From contig OX596338.1 of NCBI GenBank assembly GCA_951394405.1, positions 2,914,001 through 2,978,000 of the forward strand: a DNA stretch of 64,000 nucleotides, written 5' to 3'. A program made the translations under genes and the position numbers. Origin of the DNA: Coprinellus micaceus. Its lineage: Eukaryota; Basidiomycota; Agaricomycetes; Agaricales; Psathyrellaceae. Positions 32,280 through 43,516 of the stretch are shown piece by piece. The stretch's first letter is position 1. Each line of letters begins with the position of its first letter. The notes beneath the pieces are model-generated. The model did not search any database, was not told the origin of the DNA, and worked only from the letters and a program-made list of their open reading frames with translations.

Positions 32280-32669
32280 TTCAGATGTCGTGTTGGCTTT
32301 GGAGGAGTTTGGGGGGGTGTGCACTGTGCGCGTTCGCTGCCGCGCTTCCTCGGCCTTTGGTATTCCGGCGTTTGTCCACTTGTAATTGTACCGCTAATCT
32401 ATACGACCGTTCTCTGCGTAGTTAATCCTCCTTTTTCTGTCCATACCTGACGGTGAGGGGCGCTGGTTTGCGAGAGTAGAATCCACAGCAACTTGGGTGC
32501 CAAACTGAGAGCTTCATGAGGAGGAAGGAGCATGGGAACAATTGATTACGGTCAGAGCGGCCGGCCACGTGCCCAGGCGAGTGGTACTGCCTTGGGTTGT
32601 TGAGTCTGACGCAGCCTCTTTCAGCTCCTCCTCCACTCGACCAAGTCCTCCTCGTCCCCATCGTCCACC

Positions 32670-33708
32670 ATGCACACCAGCGAATACGACTACCTCTTCA
32701 AACTCCTCCTTATCGGAGACTCCGGTGTCGGCAAGGTGCGTGTCGTTCGGTTGTCCCAATTAGCCGTTGAACGCTGACAGTCTGCGGCACAGTCTTGCTT
32801 GCTCCTTCGGTTCGCGGATGATACCTACACGGAAAGCTACATTAGTACCATTGGCGTCGATTTCAAGATTCGAACGATCGAGTTGGAAGGAAAGACCGTG
32901 AAGTTGCAGATCGTAAGTGCACCCCTGGTCTACCCACACACCCCAAAACAGTCGGCGCTCCAGGGGGAGAAGCGGCCACTCCAACTCCGGACCATCGAGC
33001 ATTCCTGGAGGTGCAGATCTATGAGGACAAGTGACTGACCCTTTTTCGTGATCTTGTGGCAATAGTGGGACACTGCTGGTACGATCATCTCCTGGCTCGA
33101 TAGCCTCCTATGTGACTCAAACGATGAACAGGACAGGAACGATTCCGCACTATCACATCGTCGTACTATCGTGGTGCTCACGGTATCATCGTCGTCTACG
33201 ACGTTACGGACAACGGTAACTTGGAACGCCCGTACGTTATCGGACCTCGGCGCTAATGACCACCTCAGATACTTTCACGAACGTGAAGCAATGGCTCCAG
33301 GAGATCGATCGCTATGCCTCAGAGGGCGTTAACAAGCTCCTTGTTGGCAACAAGTCAGATCTCACGGGCAAGAAGGTTGTTGAGTACAGTGTCGCCAAGG
33401 TTCGTTTACCATTTGCACTTGGGTCCGCCGAGCCTGACATATACACTCACAGGAATTCGCTGATCAGCTGAACATCCCCTTCCTCGAGACCTCCGCGAAG
33501 AACGCTACCAACGTCGAGCAGGCTTTCTTGACCATGGCTAAGCAGATCAAGGATCGGTAAGCTCCGAGTTGCAATCGACGTGGCCTTCGGTTGATACTCA
33601 TTTCCTTTCAGCATGGGTTCTACCTCAACACAGACAGGTGCTGCCAAGTCCTCAACCGTTACTCCGGGACAGACCCTACAGTCTCAGCAATCGGGCGGAT
33701 GCTGCTAA
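32670..33708 (+). CDS. YPT1: Rab GTPase YPT1/Rab1
   Basis: The small GTPase that controls ER-to-Golgi traffic and early autophagy. Exon 1 carries [17 protein letters not shown], completing the P-loop GDSGVGKS across an intron. Then come the effector loop [20 protein letters not shown], switch [22 protein letters not shown] (built from two exons around a short intron), [13 protein letters not shown] (NKxD motif) and [14 protein letters not shown] (SAK motif). The C-terminus is GGCC, the double-cysteine geranylgeranylation site, with TAA at 33706-33708. There are several short introns with good splice ends; one between the TIEL exon and WDTAG is about 130 nt or more. Identity as Rab1/Ypt1 rather than another Rab rests on the near-invariant effector and switch regions. 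The short leader MHTSE differs slightly from the common MNPE. Confidence 0.96.
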
Positions 33709-34040
33709 ATGCGTTTGCCTTCCCCCACACCCTTATTACCCTCACCGCAGCAGGGGACAGACAGCTTCGATCATCGATTGCAGTGGACATGCGCCCGACT
33801 CGTATCATCTACATATTCGTTACCCCTTTTCCGATGCTCATTACCGTATTCCAACGGGAATAGATTATTCCATTTCTTATTCTACGCCCCTTTTTACTCT
33901 GAGTCCGAGGGTACATCCAGGCCTGGACGGTGGCACGCCTTTCGTACCGCTGGCTGAACCTGAGAGCCTACACGATCACGTCCACTGCACGGGGCAAGAC
34001 CAGGCAAGACCCCCCATTATAATTCATTATCCCTATGTAG

Positions 34041-34610
34041 GAGTGCGGACGAAAATGGACCCCCCAGGTCCGATTTTTGTGCGGCGAAACAACCGGACCT
34101 AGGTAACCGTGAAGGTTCTTCCCGACTATTTACCACCCTCAGTTCTCGCAAAGGTGAACTCTACGAGTGCATCAAGTCCTTCAAGCAGAGGCTCAGGAAG
34201 GGTGATTCTTCGAGCAGGGATAATGATGGCGATGAGGATCTTGACAGTCGTCAACCCAAGGAGTAGGTCCATTGCGGCTCGTTCCGTTACCCCTCCGTTC
34301 CTCCACCATTATTTCGATGTTTCAGCCTTTATACTTGATCGCTGTGTGCTATAGTACAGTATCTACCTATTCTAATACCTCTAATCTGCTTTGAACGCGA
34401 TTTTTGGCCCCATCCGGACGGTTAAGCGCCCTGGGAGGTATCATCCGTGGTGCGGACGGGAATGGGCCAAAAATGGTACCCCCGATCCCAATGCGGACGG
34501 AAACCGGTCTGAAATCGAGGTGCGAAAATGGCCGAAATCAGCAATTTTGGATCGGACATGGCTCAGCATAAGGGGGGGTCCGTCAAGGGTCTATTATCGA
34601 CGGACCTGGA
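34041..34610. repeat. Interval rich in inverted GC-rich words, possible small transposon relic
   Basis: Between YPT1 and Argonaute, several short words recur in opposite orientation. GGACCCCCCAGGTCCG at 34057-34072 has counterparts GGGGGGGTCCG at 34572-34582 and CGGACCTGG at 34601-34609. GATTTTTGGCCCC at 34399-34411 pairs with TGGGCCAAAAAT at 34463-34474. The word TGCGGACG or close variants recurs at about 34044, 34451 and 34492. This could be the remains of a non-autonomous inverted-repeat element of about 570 bp. No target-site duplication is certain and no coding capacity is seen. Confidence 0.3.
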
Positions 34611-34820
34611 GATGAAATTGTTTTCCCGTCTTCCCAGCTGCCACCATTCAGCGATTCTTCCAAGATTGACATTTTGAGAAGATCTTGGTTCGAAACGTTG
34701 CATCTTGCAGGCTGTGGGACGGTTCAACCAAGATCACGCGCCTTTCCCGGTTCGCCCAATAAATAGAGCCCCGTTCAACCAACAGAAGCTCCCCAAGTTC
34801 AACTTGAACTCGCAATCCCC

Positions 34821-37800
34821 ATGTCTCGATACCAGCAACAGCAAGGGCCCCCGCGCCACCAGCAACAACAGCACCATGGGGGGCCTACGATGGCTCAAGT
34901 CACCACCAATTGTTTCGAGATCACCCGGTGCGTCCCCTCGTCGCTGTCGTCGATTCTCCTCGTTGAACACACCCCTCTTTGACAATCAGGTTGCCCGCCA
35001 AGACCTTCTACATGTATGATGGTACGTTAAGCTTTCCTCCCTGTTTAGGTGCATCACTTACCATTTGTTGCCAGTTTGTAAGTCAATTCAATTCTGGACC
35101 CTGTGGCGAAGGCGTGGTGCTAAGCCCGACAGCCTTCAAGCCGGATATCCCCAAAGGCGCCTGGAAGAAGAGAACCGAGCTGGTGCATCACCTTCGTGCT
35201 AATGTCTCTCCTGGGCCGTTCCACCCCATCTTTCTTTACGATGGTGGGGCCATTGGCTTTGCCCATCCCACCGCAGCTCAAGCACTCGGTGGCTTTCAAT
35301 CAGTAAGTCCTGTGCTGCTAAGCAAGCTCGGCCATCGTTTGTTGACAATACCCGGAGTTTCCCGTCCGTTTGAGGGACTCCGCCGTGCCGTCTCCAGACG
35401 CCAGGAACGTTACCGTGATAGAGTTCAAGAGGACTGCCGGTTTGCCCATCACATCTACGTGAGTATCGCCTGTAGTTTTGTCAAGACTCGCCCTCTAACA
35501 CCACCTACCCACAGAGAGATTAATGATGTCGTCATCCAAGGCCAAGATTCACCTCGACGATCCAGTCTGCTCAACTTCATGCAGCTGGTCGTTCGCCATT
35601 CCTTCAACAAGTATGTGCTCTCCCGTAAGTTGGAGTGATATCACTCTTTCCTCACACTCTCATCGAATAGCATGCACGCGAACAATGGGAAGGCATATTT
35701 CCCCCAGAAGCCCGAGCTGATTAGGGCGACCTGCGGGGGCCTTGAACTACGGAAAGGGATCTTCCAGTCAGTCGCACTTTTATCACGATCTGCGTCTGGT
35801 AACATGCCGCTCTCGTTGCAGTTCCGTTCGCCCCGCTATTGGACGGGTGTTGATTGTCGTGGACACAACAGTCGCCGCATTGTGAGTGAGGCACGCCGTT
35901 TGATAGTCTACAGGCTTTCTCACATGCTCCCAGCTGGAAGTCGGACCAATTGATAGACACAGCGTGGGCTGTGGCGAAGACATTGGATCTACAGGCTAAA
36001 AAGCGCGACCGCGACAACAGACAGGACCGGGGTGATACACATGACATCCGAATTTTGGAGAAAATGTGTAAGTTTGACAGGGACCTTAACAAGCTCAAGA
36101 AAGTTCTTCGTGGAGTGTTCATTCGGGAGAAAAAGGGCGGTCGAATTGGCCCCAGGAGGTCGATCAAGGGATTCCACAAGGATGGGGCGCTCTACGTGTT
36201 TGAGAACGACGATGGGATGCCGATTACAATCGCAGTATGTCCAACACTGACGCGAGTAGCTCGAAATTCCTTCTAACGCCTTCACAGGATCATTACAAGC
36301 ATGTCCACAATTTGACATTGAATCATCCGAGATTCCCTGGTGTTATCTTAAGGGAAGGCGACAAACTCGAGATTGTTCCGATGGAGACTTGCATGATCGA
36401 ACCAGATCAGCTCTTCAAGAAAGTCCTTCCAGATGATGCAACGAGGGACATGGTCAGCGTGGCGACTTTAAGGCCTCAACAAAAGCTGGATGCAATTACT
36501 CGAGCGGTGCGTCCCAGGTCGTCTCTGGTCTTGAACTCCCATCTGACGAACTTCAGGCCGGGGACTATGGCGCCGCTGATGGTTTGTTCCACGCAGAGAT
36601 GGAAGTGAGGAACCAGCCTATGAGGGTCAACGCAACTGTCTTGAACCCGCCCAGAATCCGGTACCAGGGTGGTGAAGTTGTACGTTACCCAGTTTGGATC
36701 GTCTCCGATCCGACTGATCAACTCTCTCATTCTCAAGGATGTCTCTCGGGGCCAGTGGAACCTCCTCAAACAGCGGTTCTTCAAAACAACCCCCAGCAGG
36801 GACTCTAGGTGCCACTGGGCAATTCTGAACGGGGCCCCCCTGCATTATGGAGGGGACAGCATTCGAAAGCTTGTGACTGAGTTCATGAATTGCGCGACGA
36901 ATTTAGGTTCGTCCTCCCCTCGACTTCAATCATCTAGCTCTTGTGTTCATTTGGCACAGGACTTAATCTTGAATTGCCTTCTGCGGATGCCCAATTCAAT
37001 TCGGGGTCCAATGACCCAAAGTTGATCGAGGTATGTTTGCATCCCAGATCGGTATGTCACTGCGGGAGTCAACTTTTCTTGTTTTTTAGGCTTTGGAAGG
37101 GATCTTGACCTCGGTCAAGGATAAGCATGGCGTAGATGCCTTCAAGAAAATGATGAACAACAGAATGTTCTTCATTTTCTGCATTTTGGATAAGGAGGCT
37201 GCAGATGCCAGGGCAACGCTTAAGAATTGGGGAGACATTCAGCGCGGTCAGTCCGATCTCAACACTTAGTAGTCGGATCGACCGTAATCATGCTCATGCT
37301 ACCATAGGAGTTTTGACCCAGTGTGTTCGCGTCACAAAGCTGAACTTCAGATCTCCGAATGCAGCGTCTCAATATTTCAACAATGTTGCTCTCAAGTGAG
37401 TATACCTCGCATTGCGTCGCCGTCATGCTGAACTTTTATACGAGGGTTAACGCCCGGCTCGGCGGAGAAAACTCTAGGGTGCAAGGGCCCCAAACCTATC
37501 GGTATCTGACTGAACAGAATTGCCCAACCATGATCGTCGGTGAGTACTGGGTGGATACAGGGTGGGGTCGGTAGCTGATTGGTCCTTAGGTGCCGACGTA
37601 AGCCACCCTGCTCCTGGAATTCGAAAGCCATCCGTCACCAGCTTGGTGTACAACCACGACCAGTTTGCGACCCAATATACCGCGGTGACCAGGTTGCAAG
37701 ATCCAAGGCTGGAGGTTATCACGGACTTGAAGGACATGATGAAGGACGCTATGCAGGACCTGATGGTGAACATAGCGCGCCAGCCGATTCGTAACATTGT

Positions 37801-38829
37801 GTTCTTCCGAGATGGGGTCTCGGAGGGTGAGTACGAGAAGATCAGAGAGGTCGAGATTGGAGCCATCAACGGTAACTTCTCTTTTCGACCAGATGTAGGG
37901 TTTGCTCACTCCTACGCAGAGGCTATTGACGAACTTTGGACCACCATCCCAAACCTTGCGAAACCGGACAAAGCGACCGGGAAACCTCCCCCTAAACCTA
38001 AGCTGAGTTTCGTTATCGTCGGGAAAAGGCAGGCATTGTTTCCTCAGCACCTCATCTTATTTCACTGAACTATCCCTTATAGGCATCACACTCTCTTGTT
38101 TCCCGCTTCACCAGCGTCCGTCAATTCAGGCCACCCTTTCAACCTATAAAGTTGCTGATCCTCGGCTGTCTCTTAGGGTCGACGACGGGAAGACAGGCAA
38201 CTGCAAGGCTGGCGTCGTGGTGAACAGTGATATCACCCAGCCCACGATTCGGGACTTCTATCTATTGTCCCACTCAGCGATCATTGGAAGTAAGTAGTGT
38301 CGACCAGGGTCTTCGGGTGCGCACTAACATTCCCATAGCCTCGCGCTCGAGCCATTACATCATATTGCAAGACGACGTTTTCAACAACCAAGGCACCGAT
38401 GCGTGAGTCAAGCCATTTTGAGGTAGTTCAGCTCTGTGTTAACGCGCATCATAGGCTTCAAGAGCTTTCCTTTGCCCTCTGCCATAATTACGCCAAAGCA
38501 ACGCGATCCGTTTCTATTCCTGCGCCTGTTTACTGTACGTTCTCCTTTCTGCTGGATCTGTCCACGAAGCTGATCGACCTGTGGGCACAGATGCCGATGT
38601 AAGAGTTACGGAAGTACCACCACCTCCTCTCTATACTAACCAGAACTTCCGACTGTAGCTTGCTTGCGGCCGAGACACCTTCCATTTCGCCCCTCGTGAC
38701 CTCGAATCTCTCCGCGCGAGCGACATGGGCTCGGTGGCATCGGCGGATGCGCCATTCGACCTCGATGCGTGGAAGAACGCGTTCAGAGACTACAACGTTC
38801 ATACCAGGCGACATATGATGTTCCTCTAA
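34821..38829 (+). CDS. AGO: Argonaute protein (RNA silencing)
   Basis: The effector of small-RNA-guided silencing, with the order N domain, linker, PAZ, MID, PIWI. A Gln/Pro-rich start (MSRYQQQQGPPRHQQQQHHG) precedes LPAKTFYMYD and AFKPDIPKGAWKKRTELVHH. Linker 1 is near YFPQKPELIRATCGGLELRK. The PAZ end reads LNHPRFPGVILREGDKLEIV with PMETCMIEPDQ. The MID-PIWI border has QCVRVTKLNFRSPNAASQYF and VNARLGGENS. PIWI has GADVSHPAPG, the glutamate-finger region LEVITDLKDMMKDAMQ, IVFFRDGVSEGEYEKI, SHSAIIGTSRSSHYIILQDD and TRSVSIPAPVYYADLACGRD, so the D-E-D-H slicer residues are all present. Close to twenty introns are needed, including one flanking an 8-nt micro-exon. The end is RRHMMFL with TAA at 38827-38829. 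The family is certain; the exact exon edges in the N-terminal half are approximate. Confidence 0.92.
38591..38598 (+). other. 8-nt micro-exon of the Argonaute gene
   Basis: ATGCCGAT lies between a GTACGT...GGCACAG intron (from 38535) and a GTAAGA...CTGTAG intron (38599-38658). Joined to its neighbours it gives VYYADLACGRD, which restores the conserved Y-Y-A-D/H stretch of Argonautes. Omitting it breaks the frame to the C-terminal exon. Confidence 0.7.
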
Positions 38830-39241
38830 GTTAACCACTATCTAACGACGACTGCTGATATTTATTGGCCGATCTAAATAACCCATATATGTATTCTTTG
38901 TATATCGACTCGCTACCGCATGTGAACGAACCCTTGATGGGTATACTATACCGATGAACCCACTGTGTTGCGCTATGTTCAATCCTTGTCGTCGCGAGGA
39001 TCCAGGAACCAAGGCCTGCGCGCAAACTAGCGCCCATTGACAGGCGTTTCAAGGACACGATCACGTTTCGCATCAAGGCATGCGTCACACGAGACAAACT
39101 CGGCCTTCATTTACTCCTTCATTTCGTTGCACCACCACGCACAACCCACATTGTAAGGTCGAGGCAGCCCGCTTTATAGCATAAGCAGTTGCCCCTCGGA
39201 CTGGCATTCCTTGACCAGCGCCAGGAGGAAGGTCCGTCGCT

Positions 39242-42200
39242 ATGACGGATAACAACCGCTACTTTGGGAGGCCATCCACAGACGGTAAGTATTGACTTAG
39301 GCGAATGGATTGGGACAGCTGAGCTCAGTGCCTCGACAGAGTCTGCGCCGCTGATACGCGATACAGAACGAGAGGGAAACGGGGACGAGCACCACAATGC
39401 ATCGTTTGCAGACCGAGTGAACACGGTTGCTAGAGAGCCGCTGACCCCGCTCACCAAGATCCTCCTCGTTGTTTCGCTAGTCCTCCTGCTTTTGAGCTCT
39501 GTAAGCACCTCCCTTTCCCGTTTGCAATTATAGCGCTTAGGTTCGGGGTTAGGTTTTCATCGGTCTCTTCGCCGGAGCGCAACACAAACTCAACACGGGG
39601 CGAGGTGGTGGTGGCGGAGGGGACCCGGGAAAGGAACCGATTATCACTACTACGACTCGGACTCGTGCAACGACGACCACGGGCTACACAACGACAACCG
39701 AGGTCACCACCACTACCGCTACCGCTACCGCCACCACCACCCGAGTCGTCACCGTCGTCCCACCTGTCCCAGTCCCCGGGCCTACGTCCCCGCCGTTGGA
39801 GGTGAGGTCCCACGTTCATTGAAACGGGCATTTGCAAGCCTCGCGGAGGCTACACCGCGTGGCATGAGCTATATGCTAATGATTATCGCGTGTCCTACAG
39901 AAACCATGCCTAGAACCGCACTGCGTTGTCCTCGCTGCGTCCATCCTCTCAAGCCTAGACGTAACCCAAGACCCGTGCGAGAACTTCTATGACTTTGCAA
40001 GTGAGTGTGCAATGTGACATCATCCTGGCGCCGGCTTGCGTTTACTGACCAGCATACGTTCCCCCACCCTCCACTCTTGAATAGACGGTGGTTGGCTCAA
40101 CGCCCACCCGCTCCCCGCGGACAAGAGCAGCTTTGGCCACTTTGAGAAGCTCGCGCAGCAGAACAAGCAGGTCATCCAGAAGTTCCTCGAGAAGCCGGCG
40201 GAGTCCAAGTTCGCCGATGCTGCGACGTACGACTATGACGCGGCGATCCTCAAGAAGTTGCGAGACCAGTATGCCTCTTGCTTGGATGAGGGGCATCTCA
40301 ATGAAGTTGGGGACAAGCCGTTGCGACACATCGTCAAGGTCATTCGAAAGCTCTATAGGGAGGAGGATACGGATATTAAAGCGAAGGAGTTTAAGAGGGA
40401 GTGGGATTTAGAGCTGAAGTTCAACGGGTTGACAGCTGCGGTTGCTTATTTGCATACCCGAGGTGCGTACGGCACGGTAGGTTAGAAGGGAAGCAGCGAG
40501 TGAATGACCTCCGTTGCAGGAATCCCGGCCTTGTTTGGCTTTGACATCGAAGGAGACGTTGGTGACGATCCCAACCACATGGTTCTCTGGTTCAACCAGC
40601 CCGAGCTTGGTCTGCCGTCCAAGGAGTACTATGAAGAAGAAGCAATCGTGTCTATTTACAAGGAGACCCTGTCTAAGCTTTTGGAGAGCGTCCTGGACGT
40701 GCTGGACAAGGGCAAAGATGACGACGGAGATGATGACGATGACAGCAAGGGCGTCAAGATATCGGAGAGCGTCCTCGTCAGCAATGACGAACCGCCGACC
40801 TGGCCTCCTTGGCCCTGGCCACCGTGGAACCCTGAAGACCCTGGCGATGGTGACGACGACGGTGGCGGAAAGGAACCATCGGACGACCTACCCAAGTCCG
40901 AGCGTGCCAAGAAACTGGCAAAGAAGGTCGTCAAGTTCGAGACCGAGCTCGCCAAAGCGAGTCTGGACTTGGACATCCTCTACCAGGACCCCATTGCGAC
41001 CTACAACCCTGTCAAACTCTCCAACCTCACCGAATCGCTCCCCCAGTTCGAGTTTTCGGCGTACTTTGCTTCCTTTACACCCCGGACGTTCCCTGACCGC
41101 GTTATCCTCACTTACCCCTCGTACTCTGCGTCCCTCGCGTCTATCCTTGAGGATACGGACAAGGATGTGATTGAGGGATACCTTGTTTCGCGTGGACTTT
41201 TGCAGCTCGCACCGTACCTTGGGAGTGAGACGGCGCAGTGGCAGGCGCATAGGCGGTTGTATGAGACGTTAACGGGCATCAAGAAGGGTGCTGTGGGTGA
41301 TAGGGCTGAGTGGTGTGTTAGCAAGGTGGAGGAGACGCTGGGCTTTGCGACTGGGAGGTACTTTGTGAACGAGACGTTTGGTGGGGAGAGTAAGGCGAAG
41401 GGAACCAAGGTCATGACCAGTGCGTATTTGCCTAGGTATCATCATGGGGGTATTTCTAACAGGGCGAATTGATAGACATCATCGAAGCTTTCAAGGAGAG
41501 CCTGAAGCGCATCGACTGGATGGACGACACCAGCGCGAAGGCCGCAGCTGAGAAGGCCGACGCCATCCGCATCAAAGTCGGGTACCCCGTCTCGCCCAAC
41601 ACCGAATCCGCGCAGTCCATCTTCAACTACTACAGTGTCGTTAAGGTCGACAAATCCAAGTTCCTCGAGAACATCCTCAGCGCCTCTTCCAGCGACCAGT
41701 TCAAGAAGTGGCTGCAGCTCGGTCGGCAACGGAACCCGGAGGAGTGGCTGATGTTCCCGAGCACGGTGAACGCGTACTTTAACCCCCCGAGCAACGAAGT
41801 TGTGTTCCCCGCGGGGATTTTGCAGCCTCCGTTCTTCCAGGCGGATTGGCCGGGGTATATGGCGTATGGGGCGTTTGGGCAGGTTGCGAGCCATGAGCTT
41901 ACGCATGCGTTTGATTCGGCTGGACGACTGTATAATCAGAGGGGGAAGTTGGAGGAGTGGTGGACGAATAAGACGAGTGAGGGGTTCAAGGAGAAGCAGA
42001 CGTGTATCGTGGATCAGTATTCGAGTAAGTTCAAGGATGGGTATTGGGGAAGAATGGGGCTGATGCGTTTTTGTAGAGTATACGATTGACGATGGGAAGG
42101 GCGGAAAGATCCATGTTAATGGCAACCTGTATGTCTTTCTTTACTCGCCGTTTCGGCCTTGACCTGATCTCTTTTTGCAGGACCTCTGGCGAGAACATCG

Positions 42201-42520
42201 GCGACACGGGTATCATTCAAGCGTACCGAGCATGGAAAGAGCAGTTCCATACCTCTCAGGAGAATGGCGGCGAGTACCTGCTCCCTGGTATAGCTTACAC
42301 CAGGGACCAGCTCTTCTTCATCGCTTTCGGTCAGATCTGGGGGCGCTCAATGAAGACTGCCGCTGCTGTCCAACGTATCAGGACCGACCCGCACTCGCCT
42401 TCCCGATACCGAGTAGACGGGACTGTGTCCAATATCCCTGCCTTCGCGGAGGCGTTCAAGTGCTCGAAGAAGGCCAAGCTGAATCCTCCCCAGGAGGAGA
42501 GGTGTATACTCTGGGGATAG
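39242..42520 (+). CDS. M13 family zinc metallopeptidase (neprilysin/endothelin-converting-enzyme type)
   Basis: A type II membrane peptidase. The cytoplasmic N-terminus ([14 protein letters not shown]) leads to one membrane helix, [15 protein letters not shown] plus [10 protein letters not shown] from the next exon. A Thr-rich, likely O-glycosylated stalk follows ([20 protein letters not shown]). The ectodomain starts with [20 protein letters not shown] and CENFYDFA, then [18 protein letters not shown]. An unusual acidic and Trp/Pro-rich insert lies at about 40711-40890. The catalytic core has [12 protein letters not shown], the zinc motif [14 protein letters not shown] (HExxH) and the third-ligand motif [18 protein letters not shown]. 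The end is [11 protein letters not shown] and ERCILWG, the usual Cys/Trp ending, with the stop at 42518-42520. About eight introns. It should cut small peptides outside the cell or in the secretory lumen. Length is above the family norm because of the stalk and insert. Confidence 0.92.
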
Positions 42521-42628
42521 GTGAAGGGGCGTAGGTAATTTGGGGGTAGTAATGGATTTTGAGTGGATGGTGGTATATCTTGTACAGTAAATTATCGCAA
42601 TTGTGTTCTCCATTCCGGTAGAGTGGGG

Positions 42629-43341
42629 TTAGAGGACGCCCTTGGTGCTGGGGACGTCGTTGCCGCCTGTGCGCTCGATGGCTTGGCGGATGGCGAGGGC
42701 GAGGGCTTTGAAGGCGGATTCGGCGCTGGGGTGCCATCAGTACTTCGGGCGGATAGAGAGGGATGGGATGGAAGGCATACCGGTGGTGGTCGTTCTCCCC
42801 GCGCAAGACATCGACATGGAGCGTGGCTCCCGAGGCGATGGCGAAGGAGTAGAAGATGTGGGGAATCATCTCGGTCGAGAGGTCGCCGATTTTTTCACGC
42901 TTGAGGTGGAGGTCGGTAACGCAGTAGGGGCGGGAGCAAATGTCGATGACGGCGCGGGAGAGGGCCTCGTCGAGCGGGGCGTAGGCGTATCCGTAGCGCT
43001 TGATTCCGCGCACCTCACCCAGAGCCTCTTTGAAGGCGGTTCCGAGGGCAATCGCGGAGTCCTGTTTGGGGTTATCAGGCTTCGAGAATACGATTGAAGA
43101 GACGGTAGGACATATCTGCAGTGTGGTGGTCGTCTATCCAGAGGTCGCCCTTGCACTTGAGAGTGAGCGACATGCCTCCATGCTTCGCAAGCGCAGTGTA
43201 CATGTGGTCGAGAAAGCCAATTCCTGTCGAGATATCGATGACCTGCTGCACCCCCGATCCTGGGGCGCAGTCGAGGTCGATGTGGACCTCAATCTGAGTC
43301 TCGTTTGTGTTGCGAGAGATGGAGGCTTTTCTTGCGGACAT
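42629..43341 (-). CDS. HIS3: Imidazoleglycerol-phosphate dehydratase
   Basis: The sixth-step enzyme of histidine biosynthesis, converting imidazole glycerol phosphate to imidazole acetol phosphate with manganese. It starts [20 protein letters not shown] at 43341. Then come [20 protein letters not shown] and the metal motif LWIDDHHTA, which continues as [18 protein letters not shown] only if a 52-nt intron with AT...AC ends is removed (separate entry). The second half has [20 protein letters not shown], a second metal motif region around [20 protein letters not shown] and GENDHHR, a normal GTATGC...CCCCAG intron, and [20 protein letters not shown] followed by [13 protein letters not shown] is at 42629-42631. 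About 200 residues, normal for the monofunctional fungal enzyme. Upstream in-frame codons before 43341 contain no ATG. Confidence 0.94.
43064..43115 (-). other. Apparent AT-AC intron inside HIS3
   Basis: On the minus strand the exon ends ...CACACTGCAG, the putative intron runs ATATGTCC...CCCCAAAC (52 nt), and the next exon starts AGGACTCC. This removal gives DHHTAEDSAIALG, the invariant family motif whose Glu binds metal. GT-AG, GC-AG or GA-AG choices nearby shift the frame or lose residues. The segment has an in-frame TGA, so it cannot be coding. A CTGATAAC-like branch sequence lies shortly before the 3' end. Confidence 0.6.
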
Positions 43342-43516
43342 GGTGGTGGTGAGGGCCAATCGCTAAGCGCTCATTAACTTGACTCCTGCAAATCAGCTTT
43401 GATCGCGGTGCCAATACCACTTTGATGGAGTTGCAGCCTAACACAGGCCAAACAACACGGTGCGCTGGTCTGTCAAATTATTGCGAGTGCTCCGCCAAAT
43501 TCCGTTGGTTCCTGTA

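Noticed and set aside
40514..41170. 218-codon frame overlapping the M13 peptidase
   Set aside because: A shifted frame inside a secure peptidase exon, extremely rich in Thr, Arg and Ser.
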